Counted from the first letter of the stretch, positions 35,003 to 45,410 are shown. The stretch is 64,000 nt of DNA from JAFAXD01 sp963760435 (GCA_963760435.1 CAVXDE010000043.1:62001-126000); one strand, 5' to 3'. Notes: generated by a model not told the origin, from the sequence alone. Translations and numbers: made by a program.

Positions 35003-35854
35003 ATGAATGCGTTTCAGCTTCTCAATGGGGCGACCTTTGGCGCGCTGCTGTTTGTGGTGGCGAGCGGCTTTACGCTGATTTTTGGACTGTTGCGCATCGT
35101 CAACCTGGCGCACGGGGCACTCTATCTGGCGGGTGGGTACATCGGTTTCAGCACCGCCGTACACAGCGGCAGCTTCCTGCTCGGCGGCGTTGCCGCGATC
35201 CTCGCTGTCGGGGTTCTGGGCTTCGCGCTCGACCAGGGGCTCCTGCGGTTCGTGCGCGGCCATGAGCTGCGCGAGGTGCTGCTGACGCTCGGCGTTGCCT
35301 TCGTTCTCAACGACCTTGCGCTGGTGATCTGGGGCGGCGACAGCTTCACGGTGCCGATCCCCGAGGCGCTGCGCGGCGGGGTCCGCGTGTTCGGCCTGTT
35401 TTATCCGAAATACCGGCTGTTCGTGTTGGCGACGGGGGTCGTTATCTTCGTCGCGTTGTTGTTGCTGCTGCATCGTACGCGCCTTGGAACGCTGATCCGC
35501 GCCGGGGTCGATGACCCGGAAATGGTCGAGGCATCGGGCATCAACATTCGCCGGGTCTTTCTCGCGACGTTCGTGCTGGGCGCGGCACTCGCCGGATTTG
35601 GTGGCCTGATGGGTGGCGCGTTTCTCTCGCTTTATCCCTCCGCCGATGCCGAGATCCTGGTGTTCAGTCTCGCGGTCGTCATCATCGGCGGGCGCGGCAG
35701 CATCGTCGGCGTTGCGATCGCGAGCCTGTTGGTCGGGTTATTGAACACCCTGGGCCAGGTGATGTTTCCCGAGCTCGCCTATTTCGTGATTTTCGGGCCG
35801 ATGGTCTGTTTGTTGGCGTTCCGTCCGTATGGTTTGCTGGGACGGCCCGCATGA
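35003..35854 (+). CDS. livH: Branched-chain-type ABC permease, LivH (second operon)
   Basis: 283 residues, about eight membrane segments. LivH marks are GATFGALLFVVASGFTLIFGL, NLAHGALYLAGGYIG and VVIIGGRGSIVGVAIASL. It is the first gene of a complete importer (LivH, LivM, binding protein, LivG, LivF). Its stop overlaps the LivM ATG. The 150-base gap before it should hold the promoter. Confidence 0.9.
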   Translation: MNAFQLLNGATFGALLFVVASGFTLIFGLLRIVNLAHGALYLAGGYIGFSTAVHSGSFLLGGVAAILAVGVLGFALDQGLLRFVRGHELREVLLTLGVAFVLNDLALVIWGGDSFTVPIPEALRGGVRVFGLFYPKYRLFVLATGVVIFVALLLLLHRTRLGTLIRAGVDDPEMVEASGINIRRVFLATFVLGAALAGFGGLMGGAFLSLYPSADAEILVFSLAVVIIGGRGSIVGVAIASLLVGLLNTLGQVMFPELAYFVIFGPMVCLLAFRPYGLLGRPA

Positions 35855-36843
35855 CCACGGCCGGGCAGCGCGCGTTGGATGCTGTCCCGCTGAGGCGGCG
35901 TAGTGTGCGGGATGCGCGCGTCGTTTCGGTGGTGGTGCTGATCCTGGCGGTGCTCATCGCTTTGCCGTTTGCATTGACCCGGTATCAGGTCGGGCTTGCG
36001 AGCGAGATCCTGATCTACGGCATCCTCGCCATGTCGATCGACATCCTGGCCGGGTTCGCCGGCCGCACCTCGTTGGCACACGGTGCGTTGTTTGGCGTGT
36101 CCGCCTACGTGGTGCTCTATTCGGTGTCCACGCTCGGCCTTTCGCCCGTGCTTGGAGTCCTGCTCGGTGTGCTCGCCGCCACAGCGACCGCCGCGCTGTT
36201 CGCGCTGGTCGCGGCCCGCACTGCCGGCGTCTATTTTCTGCTGCTGACGCTCGCGCTCGGCATGATCGTCTGGGGCATCTGCCTGCGCTGGACCGACGTC
36301 ACCGGCGGCGAAAACGGCTTGCGCGGTAACCTGCGCGTCGGAAGCTTGCGTGATTACGCCGTGTTCTACTGGCTCGTGCTTGGCTGCGCCGCCGCGGCGT
36401 CCTTTGCCATGTGGCGGCTGGTGCGCTCGCCGTTCGGGCTCACCTTGCGTGGCATTCGCGACAGCGAAAGCCGCATGCGCAGCCTCGGCTACAACGTCTA
36501 TCTGCATCTCGTCATCGGCTTCACCATATCCGGCCTGTTTGCCGGAATTGCCGGTGCGCTCTATGCGTTCTTCAACAGTTTTGTCAGCCCGACCACGGTG
36601 GCGTTAACTCAATCCGTACAGGGATTGCTGATGGCCATCACCGGCGGCATCGGAACTTTGTTTGGCGCCTTCATCGGCTCGGCCACAATCCTGATGTTGG
36701 AGAACGTGGTCAGCTCCTATACCGAACGCTGGCAGACCGTGCTCGGCCTGACCTTCATCTTTGTGATGATTTTCGCCCCCGAGGAAATCGTCGGCAAGCT
36801 CGGTGCCCTGTTGGCGCGCGCAGGCCGCAAATCCACCAACTGA
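35851..36843 (+). CDS. livM: Branched-chain-type ABC permease, LivM (second operon)
   Basis: 330 residues with a 25-residue cytoplasmic tail and about nine membrane segments. LivM marks are GILAMSIDILAGFAGRTSLAHGALFGVSAYV and GLRGNLRVGSLRDYAVFYWLVLG, then SRMRSLGYNVYLHLVIGF. The ATG overlaps the LivH stop as ATGA. The binding protein gene follows after 13 bases. Confidence 0.9.
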   Translation: MTTAGQRALDAVPLRRRSVRDARVVSVVVLILAVLIALPFALTRYQVGLASEILIYGILAMSIDILAGFAGRTSLAHGALFGVSAYVVLYSVSTLGLSPVLGVLLGVLAATATAALFALVAARTAGVYFLLLTLALGMIVWGICLRWTDVTGGENGLRGNLRVGSLRDYAVFYWLVLGCAAAASFAMWRLVRSPFGLTLRGIRDSESRMRSLGYNVYLHLVIGFTISGLFAGIAGALYAFFNSFVSPTTVALTQSVQGLLMAITGGIGTLFGAFIGSATILMLENVVSSYTERWQTVLGLTFIFVMIFAPEEIVGKLGALLARAGRKSTN

Positions 36844-36856
36844 GAGGACCCTGCTC

Positions 36857-38116
36857 ATGCATCGACGCCAATTTCTGCAATCGTCCGCCCTCTCGCTCAT
36901 GGTCGCCGGCATCGGCGCCGGATCATCGTGGCGCGCGCGCGCCGAGGCCGGCCCGATCAAGATCGGCGTCCTCGCGCCGTTGACCGGAGTCGTTGCCGCA
37001 GGCGGCCGCGAGATGGTGGAAGGCACGCAGTTCTGGTTCGATCAGACCGGCAACGAAGTGGCTGGTCGCAAGGTCGAACTGATCATCGAGGACGACGGCT
37101 CCAATCCGGATACCTCGCTGCAGAAAGCCCGCAAGCTCGTCGAACAAGCAAACGTATCGTTCCTGATGGGCAACCTGCTCGCCAACACCGGTCTCGCGGT
37201 GGCCAACTACGTCAAGGAGAACGGCACGCCCTATTTCATCCCGATCATCGCCGCCGATGATCTCACCCAGCGCCAGCGCATCAAGAACGTGGTGCGCGTC
37301 GCCGGCTATTCGGCGAGCGCGTTCACCCACCCCTTGGGAGACTGGGCTTACAAACACGGCTACCGCAAGATCGCGACCATCAGCCAGGACTACACCTTCG
37401 GTCACGAGCAGTGCGGCGGGTTCTGCCAGGTGTTCACCGAAGCTGGTGGCGAGATCGTCGGGCAGTTCTGGCACCCGCTCAACACCGCGGATTTCAGCCC
37501 GTATCTGGGCCAGATCGCCAACATGAAGATCGATGCGGTGTTTGCGATGGAGAATGGCGCCGATGCCACGCGTTTGATCCAGCAATATGCGAGCTTCGGC
37601 CTCAAGGGCCAGTTGCCCTTGATCAGCGCCATGAACACGACCGATCAGTCGATCATCCGCACCCTCGGTCCAGAATGCGAAGGCATTGTATCAGCAGCGC
37701 ACTTTGCCGAGGGGTCGGACAATCCGGTGACGCAGAAATTCGTCAAGGATTACACCGCCAAGTACGACAAGATCCCTTCATTGTTCGGCTTCTCCATGTA
37801 TTCCGGCGCCATGTGGCTGTCGCAGGCGATCGAGGCGCGTAAGGGCAACATCGAGGATCGCGACGCGTTCCTCGCCGCCGTGCTCGCCACCGAGCTCGTC
37901 AACTCGCCGCTCGGCAAGACCGTCAAGCTCGATACGTTCGGCAATCCGATCTACGACGTCGCCGTGCGCCAGGTGGTGAAGCGGCCGGACGGCAAATATT
38001 GGAACGTGCCGATCGCGAGCTATCCGAACGTGTCGCAGTTCTGGACCTACGATCCGGAGACCTACATGAAGCAGCCGCCCTATTCACGCGCCTTCCAGGG
38101 CATCAAGAAGAGCTGA
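36857..38116 (+). CDS. Branched-chain-type ABC solute-binding protein (second operon)
   Basis: 419 residues from the ATG at 36857 (weak GAGAGGAC upstream). The start HRRQFLQSSALSLMVAG looks like a Tat-type signal with cleavage near RAEA. Peripla_BP_6 features include IKIGVLAPLTGVVAAGGREM, NPDTSLQKARKLVEQA and ATISQDYTFGHEQCGG. It is placed between permeases and ATPases, with a 260-base repeat block after it. The amidohydrolase at the operon end hints at a nitrogen-containing ligand. Confidence 0.9.
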   Translation: MHRRQFLQSSALSLMVAGIGAGSSWRARAEAGPIKIGVLAPLTGVVAAGGREMVEGTQFWFDQTGNEVAGRKVELIIEDDGSNPDTSLQKARKLVEQANVSFLMGNLLANTGLAVANYVKENGTPYFIPIIAADDLTQRQRIKNVVRVAGYSASAFTHPLGDWAYKHGYRKIATISQDYTFGHEQCGGFCQVFTEAGGEIVGQFWHPLNTADFSPYLGQIANMKIDAVFAMENGADATRLIQQYASFGLKGQLPLISAMNTTDQSIIRTLGPECEGIVSAAHFAEGSDNPVTQKFVKDYTAKYDKIPSLFGFSMYSGAMWLSQAIEARKGNIEDRDAFLAAVLATELVNSPLGKTVKLDTFGNPIYDVAVRQVVKRPDGKYWNVPIASYPNVSQFWTYDPETYMKQPPYSRAFQGIKKS

Positions 38117-38137
38117 TAATGTTTGCGGCAACACTCG

Positions 38138-38352
38138 CTTGCGGCCGTCCTTCGAGACACTCGCGCGCTATCGCGCGCGAGTTCCTCAGGACGAGGACTC
38201 TGTTTGTTGCGAGTTCGCGTGCCACATAATCAGCCCTCATCCTGAGGAGCCCTCGCGCAGCGAAGGCGTCTCGAAGGATGGCCGCAAGCACACACCGTGA
38301 TTGTCGCCGTCCTTCGAGACGCCCGGCCGCTGGCCGGGCTCCTCAGGACGAG
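38138..38352. repeat. Palindromic intergenic repeat block 2
   Basis: Three hairpins of the CCGTCCTTCGAGACG...CCTCAGGACGAGG family at about 38145-38196, 38236-38285 and 38310-38352, the middle one inverted relative to the others. They lie inside the Liv operon, between the binding protein and LivG genes, and may act as an mRNA-stability or partial-termination barrier. Confidence 0.8.
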
Positions 38353-38378
38353 GTCAGTAAATTGATAAAGTCTCAGAC

Positions 38379-39138
<760 letters not shown>

Positions 39139-39146
<8 letters not shown>

Positions 39147-39843
39147 ACTCGCGGACGTGCACTGCTTCTATGGCGCGGCCCATGTGATCCGCGGTGTATC
39201 GTTCAACGTCCAGCGCGGCGAGGTCGTGGCGCTGCTGGGGCGCAACGGCATGGGCAAGACCACGACCATGCGCTCGATCATGGGGCTCGCGCCGCCACAA
39301 GTGAAGTCGGGAAGCATCCGCTGGAACGACATGAGCTTGCTTGGGCTCTCGGCGCACGAGATTGCGGCGCGTGGCATCGCCATTGTGCCGCAAGGGCGAC
39401 GGCTATTTCCTTCACTGACCGTCACCGAGCACCTGACGATGCTCAAGAGCTCGCGCGCCAGCACGGGCTGGACCGTGGCGCGCATCTTCGATCTCTTCCC
39501 GCGCCTCGCCGAGCGCCGCCACCATCGCGGCGGGCAGCTCTCCGGCGGCGAGCGGCAGATGCTGGCCGTCGCCCGCGCGCTGATGATCGACCCGGAGCTG
39601 ATTCTGATGGACGAGCCGTCCGAGGGCCTCGCACCGGTCATGGTGCAGCACCTGGAGCAGATCGTCCTCGACTTGAAGCGCGAGAAGCTGTCCATATTGC
39701 TGGTGGAGCAGAACCTCTATAGTGCGCTCGCCACTGCGGACCGGGTCTATGTGATGGAGACGGGCGTGATCGTGCACGAAGCGCCGGCGGTCGCGCTGAC
39801 ACAAAAGCCCGAGTTGTTGCTGCGTTACCTGGGTGTCCAATGA
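39139..39843 (+). CDS. livF: Branched-chain-type ABC ATP-binding protein, LivF (second operon)
   Basis: 234 residues from the ATG at 39139. Walker A is GRNGMGKTT, where Met replaces the usual Ala; the signature is LSGGERQM and Walker B LILMDEPSEGL. The VEQNLYSALATADRVYVM tail is typical of LivF. Its stop overlaps the amidohydrolase start (ATGA), tying that enzyme to the transporter. Confidence 0.92.
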
Positions 39844-41081
39844 GCAGCGCCATCGATCTCGTGTTGCGGGACGCGCACATCGCCGGCAGCGGCTCACAAG
39901 CCGTTGATATTGGTATTCATGACGGCCGCATCGTCGCCATCGAAGCAAATCTCGCCTGCGAGGCGCGTGCGCAGAACCTCGGTGGACGGCTCGTCGTGCC
40001 GGGCTTTGTCGAGACGCATATCCATCTGGACAAGTCCCATATCAGCGATCGTTGCACCATCCGGCACGGCACCCTGGCCGAAGCTTTTGCCGAGACGACC
40101 GCCGCCAAACGCGGATTTACCGAGGAGGACATCTACACGCGTGCAAGCCGCACGCTGGTGAAGGCGATTTCCCATGGCACGACGCGGCTGCGCACCCATG
40201 TGGAAGTTGATCCGCGCATCGGGCTCAAAGGCTTCAACGCCATCCGCCAACTCAAGCAGGATTATGCTTGGGCCGCAGACATTGAGATCTGCGTATTCCC
40301 GCAGGAGGGATTGCTCAACGATCCGGGGTGCGATGAGTTGCTGATCGCCGCATGCCGCGATAGTGCGGATCTGATCGGCGGCTGTCCTTATGTGGACAGC
40401 GATCCGCACGGGCACATCGTCCGCATTTTCGCGATTGCCCAGGAGTTCGATCTTGACATCGATTTTCACCTCGACTTCGATCTCGACCCGTCCTGGATGC
40501 ACCTCGACGAAGTGCTCCGGCAAACCGAACGAACCGGCTGGGGCGGGCGCGTCGCCGTCGGCCATGCCACCAAACTATCCGCCATCGGCACGCAGGCGCT
40601 TGCCGCAATCGCGCGGCGTCTCGCCGAGGTTGGCGTCGCCGTGACGGTAATCCCGGCGACCGATCTGTTTCTGATGGGACGCGATCATGATCATAACGTG
40701 CCGCGCGGCGTCACGCCGGCGCATCGGCTCGTCGCGCATGGCGTCACCTGTTCGCTCGCCACCAACAATGTGCTCAATCCGTTTACGCCGTTCGGCGACT
40801 GTTCGTTGATCCGCATGGCCAATCTCTATGCCAATGTGGCGCAGGTCGGTCACACGCAGCAGATCGCCGCCTTGCTCGACTTGGTGACGACCGAGCCGGC
40901 AAAACTCATGAACCTGCCGGACTATGGAATCGCAATCGGCAATCCGGCTGACATCGTGGTGTTGGACTGCAGCAACGAGGTGGCCGCGATTGCGGAACTC
41001 GCGTCGCCATTGATCGGATTCAAGCGCGGGCGCATGACGTTCGAGCGGTCTGCCGTGGCGATCAACTGGCCAAAGGGTTGA
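39840..41081 (+). CDS. Cytosine-deaminase-like amidohydrolase with altered active site
   Basis: 413 residues, alignable to E. coli CodA over most of its length (HLDK near the N-terminus, FPQEG, DYGIA.GN). Metal ligands H60, H62 (ETHIHLDK), H210 and H242 (GHATK) are present. CodA's catalytic Glu217 is F213 here, and the metal and substrate Asp313-Asp314 pair is N309-N310 (LATNNVLNP). So pyrimidine deamination is doubtful; another hydrolysis or a non-catalytic role is possible. It is translationally coupled to LivF, implying that it acts on the imported compound. Confidence 0.85.
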   Translation: MSSAIDLVLRDAHIAGSGSQAVDIGIHDGRIVAIEANLACEARAQNLGGRLVVPGFVETHIHLDKSHISDRCTIRHGTLAEAFAETTAAKRGFTEEDIYTRASRTLVKAISHGTTRLRTHVEVDPRIGLKGFNAIRQLKQDYAWAADIEICVFPQEGLLNDPGCDELLIAACRDSADLIGGCPYVDSDPHGHIVRIFAIAQEFDLDIDFHLDFDLDPSWMHLDEVLRQTERTGWGGRVAVGHATKLSAIGTQALAAIARRLAEVGVAVTVIPATDLFLMGRDHDHNVPRGVTPAHRLVAHGVTCSLATNNVLNPFTPFGDCSLIRMANLYANVAQVGHTQQIAALLDLVTTEPAKLMNLPDYGIAIGNPADIVVLDCSNEVAAIAELASPLIGFKRGRMTFERSAVAINWPKG

Positions 41082-41211
41082 TCGAGACACATTGCTCCTG
41101 CAAGCGAGTTGCTTCAATCAATTCTAGATAGGCGCCGCCCGTCGCTGTTGACCTTTCGGTCGCAAAGCCCATTTTAGCGCGGGGCACGGGCCTGAGGATG
41201 GACGCCTCTGC

Positions 41212-42132
41212 ATGAAAATCTGGGTTTTGAAAATTCACCGGTGGGTTGCGCTGACCTTCGCGCTTCCGCTTGTGTTCGTGCTCGGCACGGGGCTCGTTCT
41301 GTCGTTTGAACCGTGGCTGGTTGTGCGGGCGATCACGCCTGGCGCGCTCACCGTCTCGAAGCTCGAGGCCTTGCTGAGCCAGCACGATGCTGACGGCAAG
41401 GCAAGGTCAGTCGTGTATCGCAGCTATGACGGTACGCTGACCATCAGCGCGGGGCGGGGCGACGGCACGGTGATCGATGTGGCCAGTGGTCAGGAACTTG
41501 CCGGACCGTCCACATTGGCGAATGTGCTGACGACCGCCCGCCGCATGCATGAGAAATTGCTGATCAACGCCGGTTGGCTGGTCGTTTGCTCGAGCATCAC
41601 CATGCTGGTCCTGGCAGTGCTCGGCATGCTGATGGGCTTGCCGAGGTTCGCGAATACGCTGTCGGGTTGGCACAAGGCTTTTGCCTGGGGCGTGCTGCCA
41701 CTGATTGTTCTATCTCCGCTGACCGGCCTGCTGCTTGCTTCCAATATCACGTTCATGAATACGCCACCGGTTGCAGCAGCGGCGCGCGGCGCGCCACTGC
41801 GTCTCGGCGAGGCCGTGCGCATCATTGGCGAACAACACGATCTCTCCACCCTCGTCTGGATCCGGCCGCAAGGCGGCCGGCTGCTGGCGCGTCTTGTCGA
41901 CGCAGGCGAGTATCGCGTCTACGCCGTGACGCGGGACGGCATGACGGCGATGCCGCGCAATTGGCCGCGGCTCTGGCACGAGGGGAACTTTGCCGGCGCG
42001 TGGTCGGCCTTGCTCAATCTCGTCGCTTCGGTGGCAATGATCGGATTGCTGGTCACCGGACCGCTGATCTGGCTGCGCCGCCGGTTGCGGCTGCGGGCTC
42101 GCCGCATCCAGCAGGTCGCCCCGGCGGTGTGA
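41212..42132 (+). CDS. PepSY-associated membrane protein
   Basis: 306 residues. The N-terminal KIHRWVALTFALPLVFVLGTGLVLSF is the characteristic PepSY_TM start, a His-containing helix. Further helices lie at about 110-130 and 148-168 (with SGWHKAFAWGVLPL, a possible haem-ligand His), and 265-290, with periplasmic loops between. Such proteins are linked to ferric-siderophore reduction or peptidase inhibition. It stands alone between the amidohydrolase and a racemase-like gene. Confidence 0.8.
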   Translation: MKIWVLKIHRWVALTFALPLVFVLGTGLVLSFEPWLVVRAITPGALTVSKLEALLSQHDADGKARSVVYRSYDGTLTISAGRGDGTVIDVASGQELAGPSTLANVLTTARRMHEKLLINAGWLVVCSSITMLVLAVLGMLMGLPRFANTLSGWHKAFAWGVLPLIVLSPLTGLLLASNITFMNTPPVAAAARGAPLRLGEAVRIIGEQHDLSTLVWIRPQGGRLLARLVDAGEYRVYAVTRDGMTAMPRNWPRLWHEGNFAGAWSALLNLVASVAMIGLLVTGPLIWLRRRLRLRARRIQQVAPAV

Positions 42133-42229
42133 TCTCCGCAGGCGGTAAGTTCTCGAAATGAAGGATTGCCTTGCCGAAGAAACCGGCAATGATTCGCGAC
42201 GACAGCAGAGAAACTAAGGGGAGTAAAGC

Positions 42230-42967
42230 GTGATTGACCTCATGCCGCGCCGCCAGTTCGGATATATCAATCCGGTGCAGATTTCTGATTTCATCCATTT
42301 TCAATTCTATTCCATCTTTCCGCCCAATTGCCTGCTGGTCACCATCCCGCTCAATCTGCAGAGCTTCTCTCACGGGGGCGTGGATAGGGCCCTGGAGGCG
42401 TTCTGGCCCGCGTTTGATTTTCTGGTTGCCCGCGAGGTTGAGCGCATCAGCCAGGGCGGCATTCCGGTCTCGGCCTATGCGGGCCGTCCGCGCGTGCTTG
42501 CGTTGCTTGAGGAGGCGGCGAAGCGCTCATCCATTCCGGCGACCGCCGATTTCGAGGAATCGATCGAGGCGGTGCGGCATCTCGGGATCAAGCGGCTTGC
42601 CGTTGCCGCGAAGTGGAACCCTGAGCTCATGGGATGCATTCGCGAATATCTTAACCACGCCGGCATCACCCCTGTGGGCCTGATCGGGCATGAGCACTCG
42701 GCGCAACAGGTCGTAGGGTTGCGGCCGAAGGAAAGCGTCGACGTCGCGCTGGAGCTCGGGCGCGAGGCGTTCATCAAGATGCCGGACGCGGACGGCCTAT
42801 TGCTGGCGGGCGGCTCGTGGCTCGTCATGCAGGCCGTCCCTATCCTGGAGGCCGAGTTCGGCAAGCCGGTCGTCACCAATCCGGGCGCAACCTATTGGGC
42901 AGCGTTGCGTCAGGGGGGGCTCAAGCCAAATGCCGGCTTTGGCCAATTGATTGAGAGTCTGAGGTAG
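42230..42967 (+). CDS. Asp/Glu racemase-superfamily protein (maleate isomerase / arylmalonate decarboxylase-like) lacking both catalytic Cys
   Basis: 245 residues with the family pattern GYINPVQ at the start, RISQGGIPVSAYAGRP, then GLLLAGGSWLVMQAVPILEAEFGKPVVTNPGA. In active members a Cys follows the first and second of these strands; here the positions read S-A-Y (81-83) and G-G-S (194-196). The only Cys residues are 34 and 136, elsewhere. It may be a binding protein, an inactive paralogue or use different chemistry. Confidence 0.78.
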   Translation: MIDLMPRRQFGYINPVQISDFIHFQFYSIFPPNCLLVTIPLNLQSFSHGGVDRALEAFWPAFDFLVAREVERISQGGIPVSAYAGRPRVLALLEEAAKRSSIPATADFEESIEAVRHLGIKRLAVAAKWNPELMGCIREYLNHAGITPVGLIGHEHSAQQVVGLRPKESVDVALELGREAFIKMPDADGLLLAGGSWLVMQAVPILEAEFGKPVVTNPGATYWAALRQGGLKPNAGFGQLIESLR

Positions 42968-43019
42968 CTCGATAAGTGTCATAAGCGAGAGGCACCATCC
43001 AAATTCAAATGAGCTCCAA

Positions 43020-44798
43020 TCAGAGTGAGCGCCTGACCGCGATTGGGCCTTCGATCAAGCGCGGGGCTAGTGGTGAAATCGGAACATAAACAGGTGGTGG
43101 CGAACCGATGCCTGCCCCGTTCGTGCGCCACTCGCGACGTGTTGGAACCCTATCCAGACCGATCGGATAAATGACAACTTCATCATTCTTAATTCGCATC
43201 CGCAAAAAATTGCGATGACTGTCAAGCCGCATCGCGCTGTAAGCATCGTTATGATTCTGGTTCCACCAGCGCGATGACGCATAGAGATAAAGTCCAAACA
43301 AGGCGCCTGCGACCAATCCGCCGAACACAACCATTTCGGCGGTAAACAGCAGGAATGACAACCGAGGCCAAGCCGCCGGATCAAGATATCCGGCGTTGAG
43401 GTGTCTGAAAAAGAGAGCCAGCAGCATCACCGCAAAGGAGTGGACGATTGCATTCATCGCCGAAAGCGCAAGCACTTTGAGGCTGCCGCCTTCCTGTCGT
43501 TTGGTGTAGATCCAAAATCCAATGAACAAAACAGTCGGGATGGCGTATAGCGCATCCCACCATAGGTGGACGGACAGGACTCCGAGAGCCCAGTAGAAAA
43601 TGCCGAGCAACACGGCAAAGCCGGTATTATGTGCGACGAAGCTGAAATTGCCGTCGAGCATCGCAATACTCTCCGCGCGGGTCGGATAGCAGGCCTCTTT
43701 TGGCTTGGTGCCCGGCGCGGGTTGCGGATCGACGCCCAGCGAGACTGTTTTGACGCGGCCATCAAGCCAGGAGAACCCGTCTTGTTCGCGGTTGAGGTCG
43801 ATTGTCTGTTCCAGCTGATGTGTCGGGTGCAGAAACGCCCCGCCGCCGCCTGAAGTGATGAACTGCGTGACGCTATCATCACCCACGTAGCGACTATAGT
43901 GGTGGGTATCACCGGAGAGAACGAGCGGGATTTTAAGGCCCTTGTTGGCATCGAGCGCAATTCGCCCCACCTCGTTGATCACAGCAAGGGACCTGCTGTT
44001 CGGTTTTCGGGTGTAGAGCCAGCCCGGCTCCGGGCCGCACAGGATGATGTTGGTGTCGCCCGGCATGCCGCGCGCGATCGCCGAGAAATAGTCCTTCTGC
44101 GGTTGATCGACATCATCATAAAGCTGCGCGTCGATCCCCCAGATCCACCACTTCTCGGAAATCTGCAGGGCGAAATAGCTCCGGTGCTGATGCGACCGCC
44201 ACCCGCCCAGATGCAGGTTGACCTTGCGGCTGAACAGCGCCAGGAACTGGACCAGCCCGTCGTACCAGTCGTGATTACCAGGTATTGCGTAGACCGGGGG
44301 CCCTTTCGTGGATTTGGGATCGGGATCGGGGAAGGCCCAGTCGTACGGATCGCGCAGTCGTCTGCGATAGGTCTCCGGCGCCGCATTGGGATAGACCTCA
44401 TCGCCACCCATGAACAGGATCTGGCCGCGGCGCGTCACATGGCCGGCAATCGTCAAGGTCTCCTGCGACAGCAGTGATGCGATGGCATAAGTGGCGTCGA
44501 ACCCGTCCCCCAGATCAGCCAGAAAATCGATCCAGATCGCCCCCTCCGAATCCGGCTCGAGCGTCCAGACGCGAGGGTTGCTCTTGCCCGGCATGAATTG
44601 TTGCGCGCGGTCGACCAGCTCTTGATCGGACACCGTGTCCAGAGCGGCAACGATCAGCCGTCCGTCGGCATATTGCTCAAACAGATCGGAGACGATAACG
44701 CGCCACAGCAACTTCGCCAGGACGTCTGGACGAAACCAGCTGGTCATCGTCGGGTATTTGGCGAGACCATCGAGTGAAGGAGGCGGAGTTGCCTGCAT
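43020..44798 (-). CDS. Membrane-anchored metallophosphoesterase
   Basis: 592 residues. The N-terminal two thirds is a calcineurin-like phosphoesterase: LADLGDGFD (motif I, without the usual His), MGGDEVYP (II), PGNHDWYDG near 175 (III) and SGDTHHYSRY near 295 (V). From about residue 393 there are four or five membrane helices, then a cytoplasmic tail with RRW-type basic patches. The substrate is unknown. The downstream DUF4126 gene's minus-strand neighbour is 24 bases away, so the two could be one transcript (DUF4126 first). Confidence 0.82.
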   Translation of the reverse strand: MQATPPPSLDGLAKYPTMTSWFRPDVLAKLLWRVIVSDLFEQYADGRLIVAALDTVSDQELVDRAQQFMPGKSNPRVWTLEPDSEGAIWIDFLADLGDGFDATYAIASLLSQETLTIAGHVTRRGQILFMGGDEVYPNAAPETYRRRLRDPYDWAFPDPDPKSTKGPPVYAIPGNHDWYDGLVQFLALFSRKVNLHLGGWRSHQHRSYFALQISEKWWIWGIDAQLYDDVDQPQKDYFSAIARGMPGDTNIILCGPEPGWLYTRKPNSRSLAVINEVGRIALDANKGLKIPLVLSGDTHHYSRYVGDDSVTQFITSGGGGAFLHPTHQLEQTIDLNREQDGFSWLDGRVKTVSLGVDPQPAPGTKPKEACYPTRAESIAMLDGNFSFVAHNTGFAVLLGIFYWALGVLSVHLWWDALYAIPTVLFIGFWIYTKRQEGGSLKVLALSAMNAIVHSFAVMLLALFFRHLNAGYLDPAAWPRLSFLLFTAEMVVFGGLVAGALFGLYLYASSRWWNQNHNDAYSAMRLDSHRNFLRMRIKNDEVVIYPIGLDRVPTRREWRTNGAGIGSPPPVYVPISPLAPRLIEGPIAVRRSL

Positions 44799-44822
44799 GA
44801 AATACCTTGCGTGGGGAGGAAT

Positions 44823-45410
44823 TTATTTTTGAATATTCGACTGCGGGCTTCCGCGAAAGAGATGCCCGACGAGGCGCAGCATCAACCATAAAAACAGAAT
44901 GACGAGGGCGAGAGCAGCGAGTGGCGCTGCGAGCGCCAACAGCGACACCACCAGCGCGCCGACGAGTTCCGCGGTCGAGATGACGAAGTTGCCAATCCCG
45001 CCGGTGAACACGGTCGAATTCGCCCGGACTATTGCGGTGGCGCCTTGGGTAAGCCCGGCCACGCCGCCGCCGGCGATAATCGCTGCGGTCCATTTCAACA
45101 TCGGCGAGACGTCGGTCATCACGGCGGCGGATACGATCGTTCCTGCGACCAGCGCGGCGGGCGTCGCCAAGGTGTCCAAGAGATTGTCGAGACCCGGAAT
45201 GTAGTAGGCGAGAATCTCCACGAGCGTCGCCACGCTGAGCATCGCCAGCGCAGGTCCTGTTCCAAGCCAAGCAAAACTATCGCTCAACGGCAGATGCCCG
45301 AAATAAGCGGCGGCGCTGGCAACGAGCATCGGCAAGAACACCCGAAACCCGGTCGCAGCCGCAAGACCTATCCCAAGCACGACCGACAGCGGAAGTTCGA
45401 ACTCTGACAT
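44823..45410 (-). CDS. DUF4126 membrane protein
   Basis: 195 residues, five or more membrane helices. The family marks are GIGLAAATGFRVFLPMLVAS at the N-terminus and the central DTLATPAALVAGTIVSAAVM. Function unknown. It lies directly upstream of the metallophosphoesterase on the same strand. Confidence 0.85.
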   Translation of the reverse strand: MSEFELPLSVVLGIGLAAATGFRVFLPMLVASAAAYFGHLPLSDSFAWLGTGPALAMLSVATLVEILAYYIPGLDNLLDTLATPAALVAGTIVSAAVMTDVSPMLKWTAAIIAGGGVAGLTQGATAIVRANSTVFTGGIGNFVISTAELVGALVVSLLALAAPLAALALVILFLWLMLRLVGHLFRGSPQSNIQK

